Shown one piece after another: positions 8,190 through 16,200 of a stretch of 35,334 nt of DNA. Numbering within the stretch: the stretch's first letter is position 1; the number at the start of each line of letters is the position of its first letter. The notes under the pieces are model-generated. The model was given only the letters and a program-made list of their open reading frames with translations, did no database searches and was not told where the DNA came from. Source of the stretch: an uncultured Roseiflexaceae bacterium (lineage in GTDB: Bacteria > Chloroflexota > Chloroflexia > Chloroflexales > Roseiflexaceae); NCBI GenBank assembly GCA_937988885.1, contig CALKHR010000091.1:1-35334 (forward strand), read 5' to 3'. Position numbers and translations under genes: made by a program.

Positions 8190-8208
8190 ACAAATAACAA
8201 AAAGTCAA
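8180..8208 (-). promoter_or_regulatory. Strong sigma70-like promoter of the J-domain/VWA operon
   Basis: On the minus strand TTGACT (8208-8203), a 17-base spacer, then TATACT (8185-8180). Each box has one mismatch to consensus and the spacer is ideal. Start of transcription is expected near 8173. The rest of the gap to 8385 (8209-8385) shows no gene. Confidence 0.7.
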
Positions 8209-8385
8209 TAGGTCTTTTTGCGGAGATCAAAAAATGCCTCTACGAAAACGGCTCGTAGTGCAATGTAAGGGGACCAGGCCGTTTGTGATGTGGGGTTCTG
8301 CTGGTGTAAAAGAAGCAGATGGAGTTATCCATAGATGACGCAGATTTTCATTCTGAAGGCAACGAAATCTGTTTTAACTCGTCGT

Positions 8386-8424
8386 GTGATGTTGAGGTGC
8401 TCCTATGCGCAGCCTCGACATCAC
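8386..8424. terminator. 12-bp hairpin after the DUF2264 gene, possible terminator
   Basis: GTGATGTTGAGG (8386-8397) pairs with CCTCGACATCAC (8413-8424), one pair being a wobble, around a 15-nt loop. It is 22 bases past the stop of the DUF2264 gene on the minus strand. No strong T run follows, so its action as an intrinsic terminator is uncertain. Confidence 0.4.
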
Positions 8425-8445
8425 GTTTGCTTTCCCAGGTTGGTA

Positions 8446-10245
8446 TCACATCAATTCTTGCGCCCAATCGGGCAGGGCGGGCGGCGTGTCCCACGCGGCG
8501 GCATCGGCGCGGGGCGTGGCGAACACAGCGCAGGCGAGCCAATGCTGACCGGGGGTGTGCTCACCAAGCAGCAGCGGCACCACAGTGCGCGGGTAAAGCA
8601 GGTTGCTGTTCGGGTCGGCGCGCAGCACGTAGCCCGTGCGCTGGCCGAACAGATCGCGCAGGCCGCTCAGGCCCGCCGGGTAGCGCGCGCAGGCCAGGCC
8701 ATCGCTCTCGGTGTGCGTGCCTGCGCGTTGCAGCGGATCGTCGCCGCTGCGGTCCAGCGCGAAGCCACCCTCGGCGCTGTAGATGCGGCGCGTGGTGGTG
8801 ATGCGGTGCAGACGCAGATGCCAGGGCGGGCTGGCGATCAGCCAGGTCTCCACCTCAACATCGGGCATGGGCTGCCATCGCGACCACAGCGCGCCATTGC
8901 GGAAGCCGCTTTCGAGCACGCGGTTGCGCACGCGGAAGTGCTCGTTGTCGTCGCTGAGCGCCAGCATGCTGTCGGGCGCGGCTTGCTGGAGGCTGCGCCC
9001 ACCGATCGGCACGCTAAAGCCAAAGGCGGTGGAATAGGCAAATTTGGCGTACTTCTCGCTGGCGTGCCGAATCCACGGCTCGTTCTGGCCGCTGGTCAGC
9101 GCGACAACGTGATCGGCTTGGAGGTCGCGATAGAGCAGCATATGGGCATGCGGCTGCTGGTGCGGGCTGGGCAGGTCGGGCAGCGGTAGTTCTTCGGCCT
9201 GCCAGAACGGGTGATCTTCGGGCAGGGCCAGCAGCAAAAAGAACTTCAGCCCCCAGTAGGGCGAGCCGGGCGAGTTGTACTGCTCGGCCATGTTGAGGTT
9301 GGGGTAGGTGTAGCCGATCGAGAGGGTGCCGTCGGGGTTGAAGATCGGTTGGCGCAGCCACCAACGCAGATGCCGCAGCGCCAGGCCCTTGATCACGCCC
9401 CAGGGCAGCGCTTCGAGGTTGGCGTAGGCCAGAGCGCACCAGAAGGCGCCCTGAGCGAAGCGGTAGGTGAGGCTGCGCCCAAACGGCAGCGCCGCACCAT
9501 CGGCGGTGAACCAGTGGACGAACTGCAGGGCGAAGGTGCGCGCACGCTCGCGGTAGCGCTGGGCACGCTCGGGGTCCTGCTGGCCCATCAGCGTGGCGTA
9601 GAGCAAGCCATAGAAGTGAAAGGCCATGGGGATGTAGTAGTCGCGCTGGTTGTTGTTGCCATCGGAGTACCAGCCATCGCCGAGGTAGTAGCCTTCGAGT
9701 TGATCGAGGGCGGCGGCGGTAGCAGCGAGGTCGTGCGGTGCGCCCACCCGCGCGAGGCCCACGTTGACCAGGACGCGGAAGAACAGCCAGTTGGTGGGTG
9801 GCATGCTGCGGTGGTTGATGGTGCTGAGCCAGGCGACAAGGTTGGTGCGGGCGGATTCGCTAAGTGGCTCCCACAGCAGTTCGGGCGTGAGGGCCAGGCC
9901 AAAGCCGATCGCGGCCATCTCGACGAGGCGCTGATCGGAGTTGTTGGGCGTGCCCCAGTATTCGGGATGCTGCGGGTCGCTGCCGTTGGCGAGGCCGCGT
10001 TGGTAGCGTTGCCAGTCGTTGTATGTGCCGCCGCCCGCAGCGAAAGGAACAAGGCCCCATAGCGGGCGCGCAAAGCCTTCGAGTTCGGCGGCGTGGTTGT
10101 CGAAGATCGCGCCGGTATGGCCGAGGCGGACGCGCGCGCCGCCTTCGCTGGTGTACTGCGCCAGCGGTGCAATTATGTCGAGCAGGGCGCGTTGCAGGTC
10201 GGTGCGGGTGCGCAGGGGATTGGTGGCCAACGAGGCAAACGACAT
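8446..10245 (-). CDS. DUF2264 domain protein, alpha/alpha-toroid glycan-enzyme-like
   Basis: 599 residues, near the full length of the DUF2264 family. Recognisable segments include ARPLWGLVPFAAGG, the NNSDQRLVEMAAIGFGLAL region, NWLFFRVLVNVGLARVG and GWYSDGNNNQRDYYIPMAFH, which are typical of the family's helical barrel. No signal peptide, so cytoplasmic. Family members are thought to resemble glycoside hydrolases or lyases of the (alpha/alpha)6 fold and often occur in sugar-use loci; no catalytic residue is established. The start has an AAAGGAG ribosome site directly upstream. It is a single gene with its own promoter at 10306-10334. Long antisense frames across it are shadows. Confidence 0.85.
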   Translation of the reverse strand: MSFASLATNPLRTRTDLQRALLDIIAPLAQYTSEGGARVRLGHTGAIFDNHAAELEGFARPLWGLVPFAAGGGTYNDWQRYQRGLANGSDPQHPEYWGTPNNSDQRLVEMAAIGFGLALTPELLWEPLSESARTNLVAWLSTINHRSMPPTNWLFFRVLVNVGLARVGAPHDLAATAAALDQLEGYYLGDGWYSDGNNNQRDYYIPMAFHFYGLLYATLMGQQDPERAQRYRERARTFALQFVHWFTADGAALPFGRSLTYRFAQGAFWCALAYANLEALPWGVIKGLALRHLRWWLRQPIFNPDGTLSIGYTYPNLNMAEQYNSPGSPYWGLKFFLLLALPEDHPFWQAEELPLPDLPSPHQQPHAHMLLYRDLQADHVVALTSGQNEPWIRHASEKYAKFAYSTAFGFSVPIGGRSLQQAAPDSMLALSDDNEHFRVRNRVLESGFRNGALWSRWQPMPDVEVETWLIASPPWHLRLHRITTTRRIYSAEGGFALDRSGDDPLQRAGTHTESDGLACARYPAGLSGLRDLFGQRTGYVLRADPNSNLLYPRTVVPLLLGEHTPGQHWLACAVFATPRADAAAWDTPPALPDWAQELM

Positions 10246-10305
10246 GGCGTGCTCCTTTGGCTAGTGGGCTACGTTGCGCGGTGTGTTGCGACGTGGCTGC
10301 TGCGT

Positions 10306-10334
10306 AGGATACACGAGCGCAGCGGTTTTGTCGA
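10306..10334 (-). promoter_or_regulatory. Putative promoter of the DUF2264 gene
   Basis: On the minus strand TCGACA (10334-10329), a 17-base spacer, then TATCCT (10311-10306). It lies 60 bases before the ATG. One mismatch in the -35 and two in the -10. Confidence 0.5.
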
Positions 10335-10346
10335 TAGGGTTTTTAA

Positions 10347-10680
10347 TCCACAGATTTCGCAGATTTTAGGGTGCTAGTAGGTGTGATGAATGGTATTAAT
10401 GACTATATTTCAGAAAATAGTCATATGGTCATTTATGGTTTTGTGAGGGCGTGGGATACGCCATGCGGCGGGTGGATGAGTACGCACGAGGGCGTAGGCT
10501 GCTGCGCAGGCCCATAGGGCGGTCGCGTCCCTTTGGAAACCCCGACGAGGAGTGATTGCCCCTGGTCCACGAAGTGGAAGGCAACCTCATTTGATGCGCC
10601 CGTGGTTATGCCTTGTCGTACGTCGCGGGTGATGGTATGGATAGAGTTTGTGGTGGCAATTGGCGATGTGGCTTGTTTGT
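10347..10680. repeat. Dispersed non-coding repeat, copy B
   Basis: Starts with TCCACAGATT (10347-10356). The core at 10455-10680 follows copy A block for block: GATACGCCATGCGGCGGGTG, GGCTGCTGCGCAGGCCCA, TTTGGAAACCCCGAC, TTGCCCCTGG, GTTATGCC and GTTTGTGGTGGCAA. The insertion between end and core contains the ATGACTAT palindrome. Together with 10701-10855 it fills most of the gap between DUF2264 and the dehydrogenase. Confidence 0.62.
10399..10437. repeat. ATGACTAT-type inverted repeat, copy 2
   Basis: ATGACTAT and ATAGTCAT form a perfect 8-bp inverted repeat with a 10-base spacer, followed by a third ATGGTCAT half-site. It matches 4698-4736 closely. Confidence 0.5.
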
Positions 10681-10700
10681 TTTCGCTTGTTGTTCACCAA

Positions 10701-10731
10701 GTCACCGAGTCACCGAGTCACCGAGTCATCG
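10701..10731. repeat. 8-bp tandem repeat GTCACCGA
   Basis: Three exact copies of GTCACCGA plus a partial fourth (GTCATCG). A related trace (AAGTCTCCGAGTCATTCG) is in copy C near 12015. This is a simple-sequence tract that may vary in copy number. Confidence 0.7.
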
Positions 10732-10773
10732 TGAGGGCGGCGCAGCCATGCGCTGCGGAGCAGCGCGTAACGT

Positions 10774-10855
10774 GCGCGCGTTGTGGCGCGCAGCGCCATC
10801 GCTGTCCGAGCGCGCACACGTTGTGCACGACGTTGTTTGCCCGTAGCGACGGGCG
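10774..10855. repeat. GC-rich intergenic repeat block, copy 2
   Basis: Nearly identical to 4938-5020. It is preceded by a CGCAGCCATGCGCTGCG palindromic stretch not present in copy 1. Non-coding. Confidence 0.65.
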
Positions 10856-10954
10856 GTGAGGCGCTGGCGGCTTCCTTTCTCTCCAAAAAACCTTGGGTAT
10901 GGTTAGGATATGGCGCGGCGAGAGGTGAACAACAGAGGAATGGTGGATGTATAA

Positions 10955-11011
10955 ACACCCAGGCAGTGCTGCTGCTCGCCGAACCTAGCATCAACACTGC
11001 CTGGAAGGTGT
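10955..11011. terminator. Long inverted repeat after the dehydrogenase gene, possible terminator
   Basis: CCAGGCAGTG (10959-10968) pairs perfectly with CACTGCCTGG (10995-11004). Outer ACACC/GGTGT extends the stem after a small bulge, and the loop is 26 nt. It lies about 80 bases past the dehydrogenase stop. On the minus strand it is followed by GTTTATAC, a weak T run. Confidence 0.4.
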
Positions 11012-11089
11012 GCTCAACGAGTTATCCAAACACACAATATCGATAACTGCCGAGCACGCTGGGCTGGTGTTACCACCAACCTACGATGA

Positions 11090-11854
11090 TTACACAGCCA
11101 TCCAGCCACCGTCGGCGGTGATGACTGCGCCGCTGATGTTGCGCGCCTCGTCGGATGCGAGCAGCAGCGCAATGGCGGCGATATCTTCGGGTTCGAGGGT
11201 GCGTGGATTCAACCGCCCAAACTCACCACAACGCGCTGCGCCCATCGGGTCGAGGCGATCCGCTGGCATTGTTTCGGCGATGTTGGTCCTAGTGGCGCCT
11301 GGGCAGATGGCGTTACAGCGGATCATCTGCGGTGCGTACATCCACGCTGTATTGGTGGTCAGGCCGATCAGGGCGTGCTTGGATGCTGTGTAGGCTGCAC
11401 CCGCCGCTGCGCCTGTGACAGATGCGATCGAGGCGATGTTGATGATCGAGCCACCACCTTGCTCAAGCATCGGGACGATCGCCCGACGCATTGTGTACAT
11501 TGGGCCATCGAGATTGATGGACATGACGCGCCGCCATATGTCGTCGGTGACTTTGCCTACGCCCGCCATGTAGTCCATCACGCCTGCGTTGTTGCAGAGA
11601 ATATCGATACGACCATAGATCTCCAGCGCTGTGTCAACGAGCGCTTCGGCATCATCTTTTTTGGAGATGTCGCCATGCACGCCGATGATCTCGGCACCGG
11701 TGGCGCGTATTGCTGCAACAGCCGCTTCTAGTCGCTCGGTATTCCAATCGCCTGCGACGATCTTCGCGCCTTCGGCGGCGAAGGTTTTGGCGATTGCAAG
11801 GCCGATGCCTGATGCAGCCCCGGTGATAACAGCCACTTTATCTTTGAGTTTCAT
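11090..11854 (-). CDS. Short-chain dehydrogenase/reductase (SDR)
   Basis: 254 residues, classical SDR size. The cofactor loop TGAASGIG is at 11-18, NNAG is present in LCNNAGVMD, and the catalytic Ser-Tyr-Lys set appears as IASIAS and YTASK. The C-terminus ITADGGWMAV is typical. Aspartate in VAGDWNTERL after strand beta2 favours NAD(H) over NADP(H). It should oxidise or reduce a hydroxyl/carbonyl substrate, which is unknown. The start has AAAGGAAAAG upstream. It stands alone, so no pathway can be read from neighbours. A TATCCT-like -10 box lies upstream near 11890 without a clear -35. Confidence 0.92.
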   Translation of the reverse strand: MKLKDKVAVITGAASGIGLAIAKTFAAEGAKIVAGDWNTERLEAAVAAIRATGAEIIGVHGDISKKDDAEALVDTALEIYGRIDILCNNAGVMDYMAGVGKVTDDIWRRVMSINLDGPMYTMRRAIVPMLEQGGGSIINIASIASVTGAAAGAAYTASKHALIGLTTNTAWMYAPQMIRCNAICPGATRTNIAETMPADRLDPMGAARCGEFGRLNPRTLEPEDIAAIALLLASDEARNISGAVITADGGWMAV

Positions 11855-11970
11855 GGCTTTTCCTTTCTGCTCGGGTTGCTTGAGTGTAGGATAACACGGG
11901 CATCGGCTGGGTGAGGGGATGATCTGGCTCTTCTATGTCAAGTTTTCACAACTATTGGGGTGACTTTGTG

Positions 11971-12244
11971 TCCACAGATTTTTGAGATTCGTTTGGTTCG
12001 TTTTGTGTTAGCCAAGTCTCCGAGTCATTCGCGCACAGGCGCTAGATGCACCATTCGGCGAGTGTGGGCGTTCTGTCGAGATGTTTCCGTTTTGCCTGAT
12101 GCCTTACATTACGTGACGCCCTGAGATTTGGATAGCGTTTGTGGTGACCACGTGTGGTGTGGTCTGCTTGTTGACGTGATTGCTTTCTTTCATCCTTTGT
12201 CTACATCTTCATCTCAATTTGGTCTCATCTGTGTAATCTGTGGA
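11971..12244. repeat. Dispersed repeat copy C with intact 10-bp terminal inverted repeats
   Basis: Begins TCCACAGATT (11971-11980) and ends with its exact reverse complement AATCTGTGGA (12235-12244). The core at 12045-12183 matches copy A (GATGCACCATTCGGCGAGTG, CCGTTTTGCC, GATGCCTTACATTACGTGAC, TTTGTGGTGACCAC, GTGGTCTGC). This bounds a 274-base element with no reading frame, so a MITE-like unit is likely. It occupies most of the dehydrogenase-methyltransferase gap. Confidence 0.62.
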
Positions 12245-12252
12245 TATACTCT

Positions 12253-13134
12253 TCACCTGGTCACCTTATCACTTTTCTGCGCCACGACGCCGATCCACTC
12301 GCTGTTGTCGCTCTGCGGCGTGCCAGTGAGATCATCCCACATACTCACGACGTGGAAGCCGTGCTCGGCGAGTTCAGCCTGTATCTGTGCGGCGTCATAG
12401 TCTTGAAACCAATTGCGATAGACCTGGTAGCTACCGTCGGCATCGATGACGATGTACTGATCGAGGTAGAGCGACTGATCGGGGTAATCGAAACCTTGGG
12501 TGAGCACAAGGTGCCAGGTTGGCCGCCAGAAGCCCTGTTCAGCGACGTACCAATTTGTCCGTGCGCCGTGGCGCTGACGATGCAGGCGGGTCGATACATC
12601 GAGCACGAAGAAGCCATCGGGACGCAGCGCCGCGTGTATGCGTTGAAGCAACGAACTTCGTTGTGCGGGGGAGAGCACACAGAAATCGCCGTAGATCAGC
12701 AGGGCAGCATCGTAGGCTTGCTGCTCGTTGAGGGTGAGGTAGTCCTGATAGCGGTAGTCGATAGCGTGACCCTGGAGCTTCGCCTGCTCGATGGCGTAGG
12801 AGATCGAGCGCTGCGAATAGTCGATGCCCGTGACGCGCAGGCCGTGTGCTGCCAGGCGCTGGGAGTAGAGGCCAGGACCGCATCCAAGGTCAAGGACCGC
12901 ATCGCCGGGCCGAAGGCCGAGCGAGGCGATCAGCCAGGCGACCGAGCGATCGATCGTTTCGGGCGGACGGCTGGCCGCTGCGGTGTGCGGGTCGAGATGG
13001 GCAGCCAGCATACTCGCCGAGATATGCGGATCGTCCCAAAACGGCGCGGTGCTCGGGGTGAACGGCGCGGGCGCTTGCTGCAGGTGCGCTATCGCCGCGA
13101 GATCGAGTGGGGCGTTGGCTAGGAGATGGGGCAT
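12253..13134 (-). CDS. Class I SAM-dependent methyltransferase
   Basis: 293 residues. SAM-binding motif I VLDLGCGPG is at 80-88, followed by the acidic GIDYSQRSI end of strand beta2, and ALLIYGDFCVLSP as motif post II. The fold is a class I Rossmann methyltransferase; the C-terminal half (YLDQYIVIDADGSYQVYRNW) is a substrate region I do not recognise. The substrate is unknown. AAGGAG at 13149-13144 supports the ATG. It lies directly downstream of the old end of the CRISPR array on the same strand, with a decayed repeat just before the ribosome site, and no terminator in between. Confidence 0.88.
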   Translation of the reverse strand: MPHLLANAPLDLAAIAHLQQAPAPFTPSTAPFWDDPHISASMLAAHLDPHTAAASRPPETIDRSVAWLIASLGLRPGDAVLDLGCGPGLYSQRLAAHGLRVTGIDYSQRSISYAIEQAKLQGHAIDYRYQDYLTLNEQQAYDAALLIYGDFCVLSPAQRSSLLQRIHAALRPDGFFVLDVSTRLHRQRHGARTNWYVAEQGFWRPTWHLVLTQGFDYPDQSLYLDQYIVIDADGSYQVYRNWFQDYDAAQIQAELAEHGFHVVSMWDDLTGTPQSDNSEWIGVVAQKSDKVTR

Positions 13135-13151
13135 AGAGTATGACTCCTTGG

Positions 13152-13174
13152 TGGTTGTGTCGTTTGTGTTGAAC
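13152..13174 (-). CRISPR. Decayed terminal CRISPR repeat
   Basis: TGGTTGTGTCGTTTGTGTTGAAC matches the last two thirds of the array repeat with one substitution and one inserted T, split here as TGGTTGTGTCG / TTTGTGTTGAAC. It is separated from the first full repeat by a spacer-sized 35 bases (13175-13209). Degeneration here marks the leader-distal, oldest end of the array. Confidence 0.7.
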
Positions 13175-13209
13175 CGCTCTCAATTCCTCAATGCCAAGTC
13201 CTTCCGTTT

Positions 13210-16200
13210 GTTTCAGTACTCACTGGTTGAGTCGTTGTGTTGAACCGCCCGTGCTCGGGCCAATCGCCGCCCTAAATCAACGTTTCAGTACTCACTGGTT
13301 GAGTCGTTGTGTTGAACTCTGTGAGCAGGATGGCCTCGAACTGTGGCACACTGTTTCAGTACTCACTGGTTGAGTCGTTGTGTTGAACCTGGTGCTCAGG
13401 CGGTTGACTCGACGTTGACTGTGTTTCAGTACTCACTGGTTGAGTCGTTGTGTTGAACCTGGTGCTCAGGCGGTTGACTCGACGTTGACTGTGTTTCAGT
13501 ACTCACTGGTTGAGTCGTTGTGTTGAACCGGATACCGTTGTTGGTGCTGTCGTGGTACCAGTAGTTTCAGTACTCACTGGTTGAGTCGTTGTGTTGAACG
13601 TGGTTGAGGTGGGTGAAATCGTGGATGTGACAGACCGTTTCAGTACTCACTGGTTGAGTCGTTGTGTTGAACCCGAGGGCACGGACTTCTGGCGTGGTGG
13701 CCTTTCCTGTTTCAGTACTCACTGGTTGAGTCGTTGTGTTGAACCGGATACCAGCCTCATGGCGATTCGGTGCTAGTCGTGTTTCAGTACTCACTGGTTG
13801 AGTCGTTGTGTTGAACAGATGACACGATGAAACGAAAGGATACAGCAATGTTTTGTTTCAGTACTCACTGGTTGAGTCGTTGTGTTGAACCGTATTGGTG
13901 CTGATGGCGTGCAGTATCACGCATGTTTCAGTACTCACTGGTTGAGTCGTTGTGTTGAACGATTGGCAGCGCGTTGTCACGCCGTCGGTGACAACGTTTC
14001 AGTACTCACTGGTTGAGTCGTTGTGTTGAACAACGACCTCAAATACACCGCTCGCACGGCGGGCACGTTTCAGTACTCACTGGTTGAGTCGTTGTGTTGA
14101 ACCATCCCCGGTGCCCCGCTGTGACAGCGAGCGCCCCACCGTTTCAGTACTCACTGGTTGAGTCGTTGTGTTGAACCTCGACTACGACGCCGATCTGCCA
14201 ACCCGCATGCACGGTTTCAGTACTCACTGGTTGAGTCGTTGTGTTGAACTCACGTTGCACTCCTTTCTTTGGTCGCCCCTGCTTGGTTTCAGTACTCACT
14301 GGTTGAGTCGTTGTGTTGAACTGTGCTCAGCAATGCTACTCTCAGCACGAATGCTGTTTCAGTACTCACTGGTTGAGTCGTTGTGTTGAACCGTGTTGCG
14401 AGCTCTGCGCTCAGCAGTCGAATATCGTTTCAGTACTCACTTGGTTGAGTCGTTGTGTTGAACGTCCTCCGCACGAGCGGAGCGAGTGGTCTGCACCAGT
14501 TTCAGTACTCACTGGTTGAGTCGTTGTGTTGAACGAGTATCGCGGGCGTGTGTTCACCCTCACCAGCGAGTTTCAGTACTCACTGGTTGAGTCGTTGTGT
14601 TGAACGTCGCTGCGGCGGTTGGCAATCCGCTCGTGAATTCGTTTCAGTACTCACTGGTTGAGTCGTTGTGTTGAACCGCTCGAAACTAGCGAGCGACGCC
14701 TTTTGGCTATCGTTTCAGTACTCACTGGTTGAGTCGTTGTGTTGAACACGTTGGAGGAACGTGAGGAGCCGAATGCCTGAGTGTTTCAGTACTCACTGGT
14801 TGAGTCGTTGTGTTGAACGAAGCGCTTCTCACTAGCATCAGCGAAGAGTTAGAGTTTCAGTACTCACTGGTTGAGTCGTTGTGTTGAACGCGTGTTGTAC
14901 TACCAGGCGTATCGCGACGCATACGTTTCAGTACTCACTGGTTGAGTCGTTGTGTTGAACGACCGACTGCGCAACGGGTGCGGGATGTAGTCGCGTTTCA
15001 GTACTCACTGGTTGAGTCGTTGTGTTGAACCCACAAAAGCCGGAACACAGCACATCAGCAAGCAAAGTTTCAGTACTCACTGGTTGAGTCGTTGTGTTGA
15101 ACAGCCTGAGCAATCGCGTCGCGCTCGCCAAGCACGGCGTTTCAGTACTCACTGGTTGAGTCGTTGTGTTGAACGACCAATCCACGCCGTTCAACAGTGC
15201 GTCACGCTCAGTTTCAGTACTCACTGGTTGAGTCGTTGTGTTGAACGAAGCGCTTCTCACTAGCATCAGCGAAGAGTTAGAGTTTCAGTACTCACTGGTT
15301 GAGTCGTTGTGTTGAACCAATTCCTGCTCAAACAGGTCGCGCGCGTTTTGGAGTTTCAGTACTCACTGGTTGAGTCGTTGTGTTGAACGCATCGCTTGTG
15401 CGGCCCGATCGCGCTGATCAGGATGTTTCAGTACTCACTGGTTGAGTCGTTGTGTTGAACCGCGGGCGGCGGCGGCGGCAAAGCCAAGGTGAGCGGTTTC
15501 AGTACTCACTGGTTGAGTCGTTGTGTTGAACAGTACCGTCACGCATCTCGGCAAAAAAACGTCACAGTTTCAGTACTCACTGGTTGAGTCGTTGTGTTGA
15601 ACCAGAGGTCGATAACGGCATCCAATACCGATACAAGTTTCAGTACTCACTGGTTGAGTCGTTGTGTTGAACGGGGCGGTAAGCCCTCGACCTCGCCGAA
15701 AACGGTGTTTCAGTACTCACTGGTTGAGTCGTTGTGTTGAACCGCTATCCGCGTAGCGACGAACGATGAGTGGTTGGTGAGTTTCAGTACTCACTGGTTG
15801 AGTCGTTGTGTTGAACCACCCGATGGTTCGATTGCGGAAGTGCCCGTCGTCAGGTTTCAGTACTCACTGGTTGAGTCGTTGTGTTGAACACGCTCATCCC
15901 GTTGCTTGGTGACGGTGATGTGGTTTCAGTACTCACTGGTTGAGTCGTTGTGTTGAACCAGAGGTCGATAACGGCATCCAATACCGATACAAGTTTCAGT
16001 ACTCACTGGTTGAGTCGTTGTGTTGAACCGTGACAGGTAGCGAGATCACTGTCAATCTCGCCACGTTTCAGTACTCACTGGTTGAGTCGTTGTGTTGAAC
16101 GTTAGGAGTAACTAAAACAGACTCTTGTGTAACAGTTTCAGTACTCACTGGTTGAGTCGTTGTGTTGAACGTCGTCCGGACCGCTCGGCGAGCAATCTAT

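Noticed and set aside
9211..10062. 283-codon plus-strand frame opposite the DUF2264 gene
   Set aside because: It is an antisense shadow with no recognisable domain; the minus-strand protein is full length and has a good ribosome site.
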